Positions 1 to 9,584 of a stretch of 17,031 bases of DNA are shown here, piece by piece. The notes under the pieces were generated by a model, which was not told the DNA's origin, did not search any database, and was given only the letters and a program-made list of their open reading frames with translations. Source of the DNA: Pleurotus ostreatus/Saccharomyces cerevisiae fusant (Eukaryota; Opisthokonta); assembly GCA_024196135.1 (NCBI GenBank), contig JAMQCK010000723.1, positions 1 to 17,031 on the forward strand, written 5' to 3'. Made by a program: the position numbers and the translations under genes. Positions within the stretch are counted from its first letter, which is position 1. Each line of letters begins with the position of its first letter.

Positions 1-497
1 AATTCAAGAGTAGCATCCTGTCCCTCGTCCGCCTGCAGCATCTGACCATCCTCACCGATGGCTTTCGCATACATCAGAGCAACAACGGCGACTTGTATAC
101 GGCATGTCTGATTGACGAACTTGCACCGCAATTGCTCCAGCTGCAGTCGCTGGAGTTCGATGAGGACCTTGCCACTACAGCGCTGTTCGATAGCATGCCT
201 GCCACTATCAAGGTCCTTCGCATCGTGCATCCCACACACATCCACCCAACCGACCTTCCGTTGCTGGCCGCGCAGGCCGTACGCCGACCTCACCTCTCTC
301 TTCGCAGGGTGGTCGTGATATGGAAGGAGGAGGATCGCGCGAATTGGAGGCGCGTCGGAGGTGCTACGACCGACCTCCTCGCGGTGCAGGGAATAACCTT
401 GCGCTCATTTACCGACTGGTACGTCCATAAGACCTTCAGTTTTGCATCCAGCTCACCACACCTCAGAGGAAGATACCTCCAATACCCCGATTACTGA
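1..497 (+). CDS. 3' end of an LRR-like, possibly F-box, protein (5' partial)
   Basis: An open frame enters from the left edge (first full codon at base 3) and runs to TGA at 495-497, giving about 164 residues. It is leucine-rich in short strand-like stretches (VRLQHLTIL, LLQLQSLEF, TIKVLRIVH), as in the C-terminal LRR-like part of the large F-box families of Agaricomycetes. Any F-box would lie upstream of the window, so that assignment is inference. The end is uncertain: a good GTACGT donor sits at 419-424 and an acceptor CAG at 464-466. That 48-nt intron would create a stop exactly at the junction and remove the tail ending in LQYPDY. It runs convergent to the aspartyl-tRNA synthetase fusion gene. 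The start codon is not in the window. Confidence 0.5.
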   Translation, partial: FKSSILSLVRLQHLTILTDGFRIHQSNNGDLYTACLIDELAPQLLQLQSLEFDEDLATTALFDSMPATIKVLRIVHPTHIHPTDLPLLAAQAVRRPHLSLRRVVVIWKEEDRANWRRVGGATTDLLAVQGITLRSFTDWYVHKTFSFASSSPHLRGRYLQYPDY

Positions 498-947
498 CGC
501 CGCTTTGCTTCATCTACAAGAACGTGTTCGCATTGTCATCACAGAACTGCCCTACTCGTACGGGGCATGCCAATTACAACAATAAGCAGACAAATAATAC
601 ATGAAGGATTCCAGCAACGAAAAATCCGAAGAGCCGAAGCGGAGCAAGAGATTAGAGCGCAAGTACGTGTATATACCGCCCAGGCGGGCAGCGGCGTAAC
701 GTGGGCATGAGTGGGGGGGTGAGAAAATGGCGAAAGCAAGGTGGTGAAGGTATACATCAGTCAAGAAAGGTCGGTACCGGACATGTTTGGGGTAACTGAA
801 GAAAGATGGGGGTCCTTTGGTATACATTGCTGAACGAGAGTCGAGATCTTGGTTGTTCTGGAAAATGGTTAGTATTATCGAGCAAGACAGACAAACGGAA
901 GATTCGCTCACCTACAGCACTGCTTCTTCTAACGGGCCACCCGCCCC
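498..947. other. Convergent intergenic region with no gene seen
   Basis: This 450-bp stretch lies between the stops of two convergent genes and should hold both 3' ends. Short open frames on both strands have no protein-like composition, start context or splice structure. I see no RNA gene or repeat. Confidence 0.6.
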
Positions 948-3900
948 TCAATCCTGCTCCATCCCACCCACATTCTTCACCTGCTTATCCCGCGCCCTAT
1001 CAATATCCGCCCTTCCATACTCATACACCTCCGCATCCTCATCCTCCGACGACGTGTCCGTCACGCCCTCAAACTGCGAGCGCTCGCCGGAGATCGTGTC
1101 CTCGCTCGGGTTCGGGCGCTCCTTCGACGCCTGCTGCGCCAGCGCGTAGTTGCCTGCGACGTCCGTCGGTGTCGGCGCGGGGCCCTTGCTGCTCGAGCCC
1201 GCCTTACCGTTTGGTGGGCTGCTGGCGCCGCCGTTGGCGAGGGCCTTGGCCTTCTTGCTCTCGCCCTTGTCGGACTCTTCGCCGCCTTGGAAGAAGGTGA
1301 CGAGGGCGCGGATGCCGCGCGGGCCGAGGCTGCGCTTGGGGAAGCACAGCCAGACGGGGTCTTCGGTAGCACCCATCTTACGACTGCGGGAGGTGTCAGC
1401 AAAGTATCGAGAGTGCTATGAGTCGCTACGTACCGGAAGTCACTCTTGTTGAGCAGCTTGAGCTCCGTCGCAATCGTGTGGTACGTGTGCTGAAGCATCT
1501 TGATGAGGAGACGCTTGCCAGCGAGGCCGTGCTTTGAGTCGATCTCGACGTGGGCAGTAGCACCCGTGCCGAAGGTAACGCTCTCTGCGCCATGCTCGGA
1601 CGCGTAGTCGAGAGCTTCAAGGACGGTCGCCTGGGATAAACAATCAGACTCGCAACATTACCAACTACAACCCACGCAAACTTACCTCGACTGTCCCCGA
1701 AATCGCATCCGGGAACTCAATCGCCCACTTGATCTGATACCCATGCTTCCTCGACAACTGCGCCAACACCACCAACCCATGCACCACCTCATCCGCATTC
1801 ACCTGGTTCTCCTTCCCCTCCTCCTTCACCCCGCCCGCCTTCTCCGCCTTCGCCGCATTCTGCGCCGACGGGCCCAGCGCCACAAAGTACGTCCGGTGCT
1901 CATAATCCACCCACGGCGCCACGTCCGTCAGGTGCACCTGCTTCCCCGACGTGTTCCGGCTCGCCTTCCAGTCCTCGATCCGCTTGTTCACCTTCTCGAT
2001 GAGCTCAGGCGCGGGGAGCTGGCCCTGCTGCGTGGAGACGACGTGCACGGCGGAGCGCTTGGCGTGGCGCGCCTTGCGCATGACGACCGCGTCGTCGTGC
2101 CCGCGGTTGACCTTGGGGTCGATGCGGTCCTCGGCGACGCAGGAGATGCACCGCCAGTCGTAGCTCTCGGCGAGGATGCGCTCGACCTCGCTCGACACGA
2201 GGATCCAGATCGGCTTGCCGACGTTCTTCTTGAGCCACGGCAGGAATTCGTCGATCGTCTCCTTGTACTGGCTCTCGTCGCACAGCGGGTTGCCGACGAC
2301 GATGACATAGCCGCCCTTGCCCTTTGAGTAGCCCACGGCCGCGCCATTCCTGTGCGACCGCCAGACCCGGTACCGCGCATCCAGCGCACTCGTGTTGGAG
2401 GCATCGCCGTAGTTAGCGATGAGGTGCGTGAGCGGCATCAGGCGCTCGATCTCTTCGTCGGTCAGCTCTTCTGGCGAAGGGATGAAGGCACTCTTGGAGG
2501 ACTCGGAGGCGGGGGTAGACACGTCACTGGTGGCGACGGACCCTGTCTGGGCCTCGGTCAAGGGCTTCTTGAACCATGGCGGACGGGTCGTGTCGCAATC
2601 GGGGTGGAAGAGTGGTGGCGGGGGCATGATCTACGGTCGATGATGAGCGAGACAGCGACATCGTTTGTGAGCGAAACGCACCTTCTCAGGCAAGCTCTTC
2701 GGGTCGCGCGGGAACATGCTCGCGAACCTGATGTTGCCAAGCTTGAACATGAGCATGAGGATACGCTCGAGGCCGACGCCTGCACCAGCGTGCGGCGGGC
2801 AGCCCCATTCGAAGGCCTTCATGTACTCCTCCAGCGAGCCAGCAGGAACGACACCTGCGTCACGCATTCGCCTGAGCAGAGCAGCGGGCTCGTGAATGCG
2901 CTGACCACCCGTCATAATCTCTGCGGAGATACTGCTTAGCTTTAGCCGACACAAATTGCCGTCGACTCACCCTGCCCACGGATGAACATGTCGAAACTGT
3001 TGGTGAAGCGCTTGTCCTTCGGGTCAAGCATGGCGTAGAAGGGCCTTGCGGCCACAGGGAACTTGTCAAGGACGTAGAAGTCGGTCTGTGCGATAGTCAG
3101 TAAGGTTCCCCCATCATGAGAGCACATCGATGCGTACGTGGTATTTCTCCTTGACGAGCTCACCCAGGCGAATCTCATCGCGAGTGCCCAGGTCATCGTC
3201 CTCGCTGACCTGCATGATGTCAGTCGAAGACACCGGACGTCGGGAAGATGACACTCACGTCACCCTCCCATCCGCTCTCCTTCAACATCCGAATGCCTTC
3301 CTTAAAAGGTATCACCGGCGTCTCCTCCGTCCACACCAGGTCGTCGTGCGGGAAGGCCTGCTTGAGCACCTCTATCTGCGGCCTATTGTGCTCATACACA
3401 TTCTTGAAAATATTCTTGAGCAGGTCAATCATGAGATACATGGTCTCATGGTAGTGGTGCTGGAACGCCATCTCTATGTCGAGGCCGGTATACTCGGTCA
3501 GATGCCGATGCGTGTTCGAGTTCTCCGCGCGGAAGACGGGGCCAATCTCGAAGACGCGCCCCAGGTCGGCGGAGATCGCCATCTGCTTCGCGAGCTGCGG
3601 GCTCTGCGCGAGGAAGGCCTTGCGGCCGAAGTACTCGACGGGGAAGACGCTGGAGCCGGACTCGGTCGCGGAGCCCTGCAGCTTGGGGCTGTGGATCTCG
3701 ATGAAGCCGTGGTCGTCGAGGTAGTTGCGGAAGTAGCGGCAGACGGCGGCGTTGAGGCGGAAGAGGGCGTTGGAGGGAGGCGTGCGGAGGTCGATGACGC
3801 GGTGCTCGAGGCGCGTGTGGTCGCTTGCGTTGACCTGGTAGGGGCGGAAGGGCAGGCTGACGGTCGGCTCCGAGACGATGTGCATCTCCTTGATCTGCAG

Positions 3901-4554
3901 CTCGACGTCATGGAGGGACGCGTACTTGACGGTCACCTTTGGCGTCTTGAGCGTGCCGGACACCTGGAGGATGGCCTCCGGCTGAATGTGTTCTGACCAA
4001 GCAATGAAGAGCGGCTCGGTTTCCGAGTCGTGCTCCTCGAGCACGCCCTGCAGCGTGGTCATGCCCTGCCGGAAGACGAAGAACGCGAGGTGGGAGCTCA
4101 TGTTACGGCGCGCGTGAAGACGCGCGCGGAAGGTGATATCCTGGCCGATCGACTGGGATGAGACCGTGTCGAGGGGAGTGAGGGTCACGTCCCTCAGGTT
4201 GATGTCGCCCTCGCTCATGACGAGGGGGAGCCTGCCGAAGCGGTCGGGGTAGTCGAGCGTCTTTTTCTTCTCGACGGCGACGCGCTCGAGCTCCTCGATC
4301 TTGCGGGGGCGCGACACGTCGCGCGACGCATCCCGACTGTGGGAGGAGCCCTTCTTGCGCGGGTGGTGGATGGAATTCCGCGGCGTCGCCGACTTTGGGC
4401 TGGTGGGCGCCGAAGACTCCTTCGAGGAGGGCAGCGACGAGCGCCTGAGGCTCTTCACTTTCTCGAGAATGCGCGACATGGACGGGAGGGAAAGAGATGC
4501 CGAGCGCTGGGGACGGCGGCGACGGCAAGTTAAAGAGGCACTGATCTTGCTCAT
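948..4554 (-). CDS. erdS: ErdS-like aspartyl-tRNA synthetase-DUF2156 fusion (ergosteryl-3-beta-O-L-aspartate synthase)
   Basis: Exons (minus strand): 4554-3259, 3209-3138, 3085-2971, 2920-2682, 2630-1686, 1630-1434, 1383-948, giving 1099 aa. Residues 1-100 are basic, Ser-rich and disordered. An OB-fold anticodon-binding domain spans about 138-230. The class II catalytic core covers about 260-570, with AspRS QSPQ (317-320), motif 2 [11 protein letters not shown] (335-345), [14 protein letters not shown] and motif 3 GAGVGLERI (540-548), ending [10 protein letters not shown] linker is followed by a DUF2156 (double GNAT-like) domain, about 630-990, starting near [20 protein letters not shown] and containing [10 protein letters not shown]. 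The tail is Ser/Lys/acidic. In ascomycete ErdS the synthetase half charges tRNA-Asp and DUF2156 transfers Asp to the ergosterol 3-OH. That activity is inferred here from architecture. An internal ATG at 4479-4477 (residue 26) is an alternative start. The free-standing housekeeping AspRS is expected elsewhere. Confidence 0.92.
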
Positions 4555-4906
4555 GCAAGCCGCACTACGTCACCCCGGACCCAGTGACGCAACCCGACTT
4601 CTCGTCATCCGGCCCACGCGTCATCCTGCTCTTCACGCACGCCGGTCGGTCCTCGGTATCCTCACCAGCACGCTACGTCGTCTAGGCTTACCCGCACACC
4701 CACACTATTCGCGTCCTAGGCCAACCGCTGAAACTCATCTCGTAGCAATAAATATTGGCGTACTAGCGCTGGCTGAACGTATACATCACATCGCGTACAA
4801 CTCAATGAACACGACGATAACTTGCCGGAACCCTTCCGCGGAAAAAATAAAGCCGTGGCTGGCACGAGCGACGAAAGAGTCCCTTCATCTCCTCGAATTG
4901 AGCCGC
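4555..4906. promoter_or_regulatory. Short spacer: promoter region of the erdS-like gene and 3' end of the CAP gene
   Basis: About 350 bp separate the stop of the CAP gene from the first ATG of the synthetase fusion, both on the minus strand. On that strand a CCAAT pentamer lies at 4754-4758, about 200 nt upstream of the ATG and next to an AT-rich patch. A T-rich run near 4842-4850 could serve CAP 3'-end formation. These assignments are inference; no TATA box is convincing. Confidence 0.35.
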
Positions 4907-5933
4907 TTAGGGCTGAACGTTCTCGCCGAACTCGCCAATGTAGTTGCCAGGCGGGTTGTACGAGCAGACGTAGAGGCTGGCGTTCTGCAGATGATCATCA
5001 GTACGAGGTGACAGGTGGTGGGTGAAGTCGGACGTACGTCCATCCCCGCCACACTCGGGCACACCGTCACGCCACAGCCGAGCTGCGTCGTACCCTTCCA
5101 CACCACCTGCGTCCAGTGCGAGTACTGCGGGTTCGCCGGGTCGTAGTCCTTCGACTCGTCGTTCCACATGTTCACCGCGCCCTCGATCGTGAGGCCCGGG
5201 CCTGCCGCGAGGTTCTCGCCGTACTGCCCGCCCGAGTGCTCCCAGACGCACTTCGCGCTGTAGTCCTGCGCGTACTTCGCAACCTCGTCCGACCACGTCA
5301 GCGGGTCCGCGCCGTGCTTCGCGCGCTCGGCATTGTGCAGGTCGAGCCACTGCTGGATGTCGTCGTTGACGGCGGCGGCAACGGGGGAAGCCGACGAGGC
5401 GTGGGCAGAGGTGGCCTGAGAGGCAGGTGCAGAGGACGCAGACGCCGTCGGCAGGTCCGAAGGGATCGACGTAGGGAACTGGGAGAAGCTCTCGGTAGGG
5501 AGGGCGCCACTCTGGGAAAGATCCGAAGGAATCGAGGTGGGGAACTGGCTGTAGCTCTCCGTGGGGAGACCGACAGAGGGCAGGTCCGACGGGATGGACG
5601 TGGGGAACTGGCTGAAGCTGTCCGTCGGGAAGGGCGGGAGGTCCGAGGGGTTGGCGGTCGGGAACTGGCTGAAACTCTCCGTGGGCAGGCCGACGGAGGG
5701 CGCCCCGCTGCCGCTCGCGCCGGCGAGGAGCGACGAGCACCAGGCGGGCATGTTCCAGTTGCCCCAGTTGCCCCACTGGCCGAAGCTGGCCCGGGAGTCA
5801 CTGGAGGGAGGGTTTAGCTTCAGCAATAATGGGTACAACGACGAGCAGAGACTCACCCATCTTGAGGCGCCGGAGCCGCCGCCGCGCTGAGTGCAAGCGA
5901 CACCGTAACAAGTGCAACGTTCAACTTGAACAT
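4907..5933 (-). CDS. Secreted CAP/SCP/PR-1-like protein (Pry type) with repeat stalk
   Basis: Exons (minus strand): 5933-5857, 5800-5038, 4984-4907, giving 305 aa. A secretion signal (MFKLNVALVTVSLALSAAAA) is followed by a Ser/Thr/Pro-rich stalk. The stalk carries four copies of a 19-22 residue unit built on PTESFSQFPTSIPSDLP (residues about 63-143). The CAP domain spans about 170-305. It shows HNAER, GGQYGENLA, HWTQVVWKGTTQLGCG and the final motif YVCSYNPPGNYIGEF, with His181, Glu221 and His254 at the usual cavity positions and several conserved cysteines. Yeast Pry proteins of this family bind and export sterols and lipids; other members act in host interaction. It lies directly upstream of the ErdS-like gene on the same strand. 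Intron 1 follows the signal peptide, and intron 2 is just before the last CAP motif. Family assignment is firm; the ligand is unknown. Confidence 0.93.
5449..5691 (-). repeat. Four tandem Ser/Pro-rich repeats coding the CAP-protein stalk
   Basis: Four imperfect direct repeats of about 57-66 bp encode variants of PTESFSQFPTSIPSDLP at residues about 65, 84, 105 and 127. The units differ at several codons, including ANPSDLP in the first copy and a Tyr for Phe in the third. They form the linker between the signal peptide and the CAP domain and are rich in possible O-glycosylation sites. Unit number could vary between strains. Confidence 0.85.
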
Positions 5934-6099
5934 ACTGAATAGATAGAGAGCGAACGTGGGTGACAGTGAACGGACAGAACAAGGTATTCAAGTTCAAGCA
6001 AGAGCAATCGAGAGATGCAAGAGCACTCGAGAGATGCACAGGCTTGAAGATGAGATGAGACAAGAGAATGAGATGAACACAACCGAGACGAGGCGAAGC

Positions 6100-6147
6100 A
6101 AACTTATGTAGGGGATCGCCTCCCCGCGCGGCCGCTACTTATATGCA
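6100..6147 (-). promoter_or_regulatory. Probable core promoter of the CAP gene
   Basis: On the minus strand a TATA-like CATATAAG lies at about 6137-6144, roughly 205 nt upstream of the CAP ATG. A weaker ACATAAG lies near 6103-6109. Between here and the ATG the leader is pyrimidine-rich with repeated CATCTC/CTCTTG strings, as is common upstream of well-expressed fungal genes. Function is inferred from position and composition. Confidence 0.4.
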
Positions 6148-7069
6148 GTAGCGTTGCTAGGGCGGCGGGCGCAGCGGGGTGGACGGGCTAGCGAAGCCAT
6201 GCACCTTGACAGGCCCGTTCCGGGCGCGTTTGAAGAGGTGTGAATGCATGCGGGGGTGACGGATGGTCGGAGGTGGTGAAAGGGAAAAACCTCAAAAGAC
6301 GCGCCAGACTCAAGCCTCACTGCCTCTGGGCCCTGATCGTCGCCAGGAAAGAGTGAGGGTTGTCAGGAAAGAACTGAAGGTCGTCAAGAAAGGGTGTCAT
6401 CGCCAGGGGAGGGTGCATAATGAAGCGATCGAGCAGGAACAGTCATGTCAGACGAGGCTCAAGTTCGGAGGGTCGTTGCGAGGGCGGAGGACAACTTCTG
6501 CCAAGACGGAGTTGTGACCATGTGTGACGGGCTCTATTGAAGGGTTGCCTTCTGGGGCTGACGCGGCGATTGCCGGGCAAGGTTGAACTTCGAGTGTGAC
6601 GCGCGAGGTTTGACGCCAACACGGGCTAAACGGGTTCTGAACTTTGGTATCAGCCGGGGGCGGGAGAACGTGTTTCGGTCTGACACCGAGGCGATTTCGC
6701 GCTGATGCATCGATGGTCAGTATAGCCCTTGAGTAGCTAGTCAGTGGCTGCGGGTCTAATGGCCGGGCACCTATTCGACGCCCGCATGAAGTTCAAGTTG
6801 AGAAGTGGAGCGACGGAACACAGCGAGAAGACGGGCACGGCGAGGTAACTCATCTGGAGAACGTTGCTTTCACCTCGAGAAACGGGCTTGGCGGCGTCTG
6901 GCTCGACACCGAGGGTGTTTCCGAGATTGAAACGGTCATCCCACTGTTTAGCGTGCAGCGCGAGGGGGCGCAGTATAATTGTTACAAATGCTACACTTTT
7001 CGTCGAATGTGATGAGCAGAAGGAGGAACATGACGTGCTATGATACAGTCTCCAGCGACCTCGATCGAC
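6148..7069. other. Gene-poor intergenic region with a short degenerate repeat
   Basis: About 920 bp lie between the CAP promoter and the stop of the kinase gene. The longest plus-strand frame (6263-6517, 84 codons) is Lys/Arg-rich, low in complexity and not convincing. At 6338-6417 there are about four degenerate direct copies of a 20-nt unit resembling CGTCGCCAGGAAAGAGTGAG. The motif GACACCGAG also occurs near 6682 and 6905. I see no tRNA, transposon ends or further gene. Confidence 0.5.
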
Positions 7070-9584
7070 CTACTTCTGATTCCTCCTGCGCCGCAGCTCT
7101 GCTAAAGACTGGCGCTTCCTCAGAGGCACTGTCGTCGTCGGAACAGGCTCCTCTTCCGCCTTGCGTTTCTTCGACTTTGGTTCTACGTCCGCCAGGGCAC
7201 GAAGTTCCTTCTCAATCTGAGCTGCCTCTTTCTCGGTCATCGATTCGGGATCGCCAAGGTCGGGGAGTGCGCTCAAAGGGATAACGTCAATGCCAATGCC
7301 AGTGTACGCCTTGCTGATGGCAATGAAGATGTCCTCCATAAGGTCGTAGATCTTCATGTTGAAGTTGTCTTCACCGACTTTGGAGCCTTTGACATTGTTC
7401 TCGAGTACCACGTACGCATCGCCCAGGGATACGATCAGGTCAGCCAGCATAGGAATAGGAGAGTTGACGCCGTAAGAGCGTTTGAGCATGCCACAGATCA
7501 GCTTGATCTCGCGCTCGTCGCCGAGCACCAGTCTGAGCCGATACTTGTTGTCCTTCTCACGCCCAAAGAGGCGCAGGGCGCATTGACGCTGAAAGAGCAG
7601 CGCCGGGCGAAGCTCGTCCCAGTCCTTAAGAGGCAGCAAGATGTCGCGCGAGACATGGTCCATGGCAAACTGGAACGCGATCCAGAAGACGGCCTCGAGG
7701 TCGTGGAAGAAGTTCATCGTGAAGGGGCGGCGGGAGAGAGATGAAGGCTTCATTTTCTCGCGACGAAAGAGGTGCTCGCCAGCCTGTACCTCAACGGCCA
7801 TGTAGGGAGGTGTACCCTACAGGAAATGAGTGGATGGTGCAGCGCATGATGGTGAAAATACGTACAACGTAACTGTCTTCCGGCGTCACCTTACTATAGG
7901 CCTTCGTGTGCTCGAAGTCCGCGACTTTGACGGTGTATGCTGCCCTCAAATCCCGGTGCCAGTGCTCGTCGCAAAGTAGTTTCCCAGACCTGGGATGTAC
8001 GAATATGTTACCTGGGGAGATGTCGCAGTGTATACGATCAATGCACCGCATCATCCGCAAGACTGGGAAAATCTTCAATATGCATCGAGTGACAGAGGGA
8101 ATCGACTTACATCTGCAGATCTCTGCTAGGGCAAAGAAGAACAGCCGCGGGTCCTTGACGTGGGCGAGGGGCGTGCAGAGCTCCCCATAGAGCACTCGAC
8201 GATGAACCCGCGGCATCCAAGCTGGGGCCTCGCCGTCATGATGCACTTGACGTGTTACCTCTTCAGCAATTGTCGACTCAGCCATAATGGTGACGAAGAA
8301 ATCATCGATGCGACGCCTCTCTTCCTTTGTTTGAGCGAGGCCCTTCATCAGCTTGACAATCTCGCGCTGAGTGTCTTGCTCGCTGCCAGAGTCCTTTTGC
8401 CAGAAATCGCACATGACGAGGGGCGGGGCGTCCATCTCGACGGTGAGGCCATTGCCCTTGATCGCTGGTCGCACACCGTAGACCACCATACCGCGGCGAT
8501 GAAGGCGCTCGTCGACGGGCTTTTCGCAGAGGAGTGTAGTGGTTTGGTATGTGCGATATAAGGGGTCACCGTCGAGCTTCATGTCGAACTGGTATTGTAG
8601 GAGTCCGTCTGCATCAATGACACGATCGGCTGAAGGGTCGATGCCGAGCTGGGAGGGCGTGGCAAAGGAGGCGAAGAGGACGAACTGGATGACTTCTTCG
8701 TAATCCTGCGAATGCGTTAGTGAGAAAGTTCAGGGTGATAGGGCGCGGCACGCACTTCGTTCATGTCAAAGGAGTAAGCGATGGTCGAGTGCGATCGCGT
8801 ATGGTGCCACAGCGTTGCCTGTGTATCCTCGATGGTGAGAGAGAACTGAAATTTGCGCCGACGGTCATTGTCCATCATGAAGCTTGCAGCCGCCAATGCG
8901 TGGTATTCGTTCTGAGAACCATGATCAGCCAACGAGGTCAACACAGAACTGTTCGACTCTACTTACCCGAGCCATCATATCCCGTCTGTCGCAAGGGCGC
9001 CAGTGTATGGTAATCGCAGCGTCAGACGCCTTCACCGCGCCTTTGACCCCCGTCGAGGTCTTGCCAAAGATGAACTGATCCTTGGCGCAACCTCGCTTGC
9101 CAGCCATGCTATGCGGGCTGCGTGCGATGAAGCGCATTACGGCGTCGATGCAGACTCGCTTCTCTCCTTTGTCGATCGGCTTCTCCTCCTTGTCAGAAAA
9201 GAGCGCGTAGCCCTCGTTGACGTAGATGAACTGGGAGGTCCTATTGTCTAGGCCGAAGCGATCGGGCAGTGCCTCGGAGGCCACCTCCGCTATCGCACTG
9301 ATAGTCCTCTTCATCCTGTCCCAGGCGGATCGCCCTTCTAAGATCTCCGCCTCGAATTTATCCAATGGCTGTACCCATCCATGCGCTGGGATCAGTACAC
9401 CTCGCGCGGTCAGCCCTGCGACCATAATCTTCATGTCGACGTCGTCGAGCCGGTCCCAATTGGCGACGCAGTACTGGTAGAATTTCTCGACGGGAGCCAG
9501 GCATATGCGAGGGTCCAACCGCTTCAATTGAGCGGAGTTAGGACCCTCGTTCCGGGTGCGCGAAGTCACGGTGGCGAGAAACAT
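7070..9584 (-). CDS. FunK1-type fungal protein kinase with atypical ATP-lysine position
   Basis: Exons (minus strand): 9584-8967, 8911-8756, 8705-8111, 8062-7866, 7816-7070, giving 770 aa. The N-terminal part contains APVEKFYQY, usual near the start of this family. The kinase core has VMCDFW at 355-360, where FunK1 members typically have a VLKDSW-like strand, so the expected ATP-binding Lys is Cys357. The catalytic loop is HCDISPGN (468-475; Asp470 and Asn475 kept, HRD Arg replaced by Cys). DFE (505-507) stands in the DFG place, and GTPPYMAVE (523-531) follows. The last about 60 residues hold a Lys/Arg-rich nuclear-type signal (KSKKRK). FunK1 kinases are greatly expanded in mushrooms; substrates are mostly unknown. 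The lysine change suggests weak or atypical catalysis. The 48-nt intron 8063-8110 is stop-free and frame-preserving. Confidence 0.88.

Noticed and set aside
948..2627. Separate free-standing DUF2156 gene beside a normal AspRS gene
   Set aside because: The 51-nt intron with GTGCGT donor and TAG acceptor joins both in phase, and there is no room for a promoter or 3' end. The combination matches the known ErdS architecture. The alternative is kept as a finding to test.
3130..3996. Plus-strand 288-codon open frame
   Set aside because: It is antisense to the AspRS catalytic exon, which has clear conserved motifs. Its Val/Leu/Glu/Arg-rich makeup is typical of a frame opposite a GC-rich gene.
948..4554. 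Mitochondrial aspartyl-tRNA synthetase
   Set aside because: The motif set and the FPRDPK end are those of the eukaryotic cytosolic type. There is no bacterial-type insertion domain and no clear mitochondrial presequence.
5116..5817. Plus-strand 233-codon open frame
   Set aside because: It is the complement of the CAP gene, whose exon has recognisable motifs; this frame is Arg/Val-rich without domain features.
6263..6517. Possible 84-aa gene in the intergenic region
   Set aside because: Its sequence is low complexity and it overlaps a degenerate nucleotide repeat. No start context or homology was seen.
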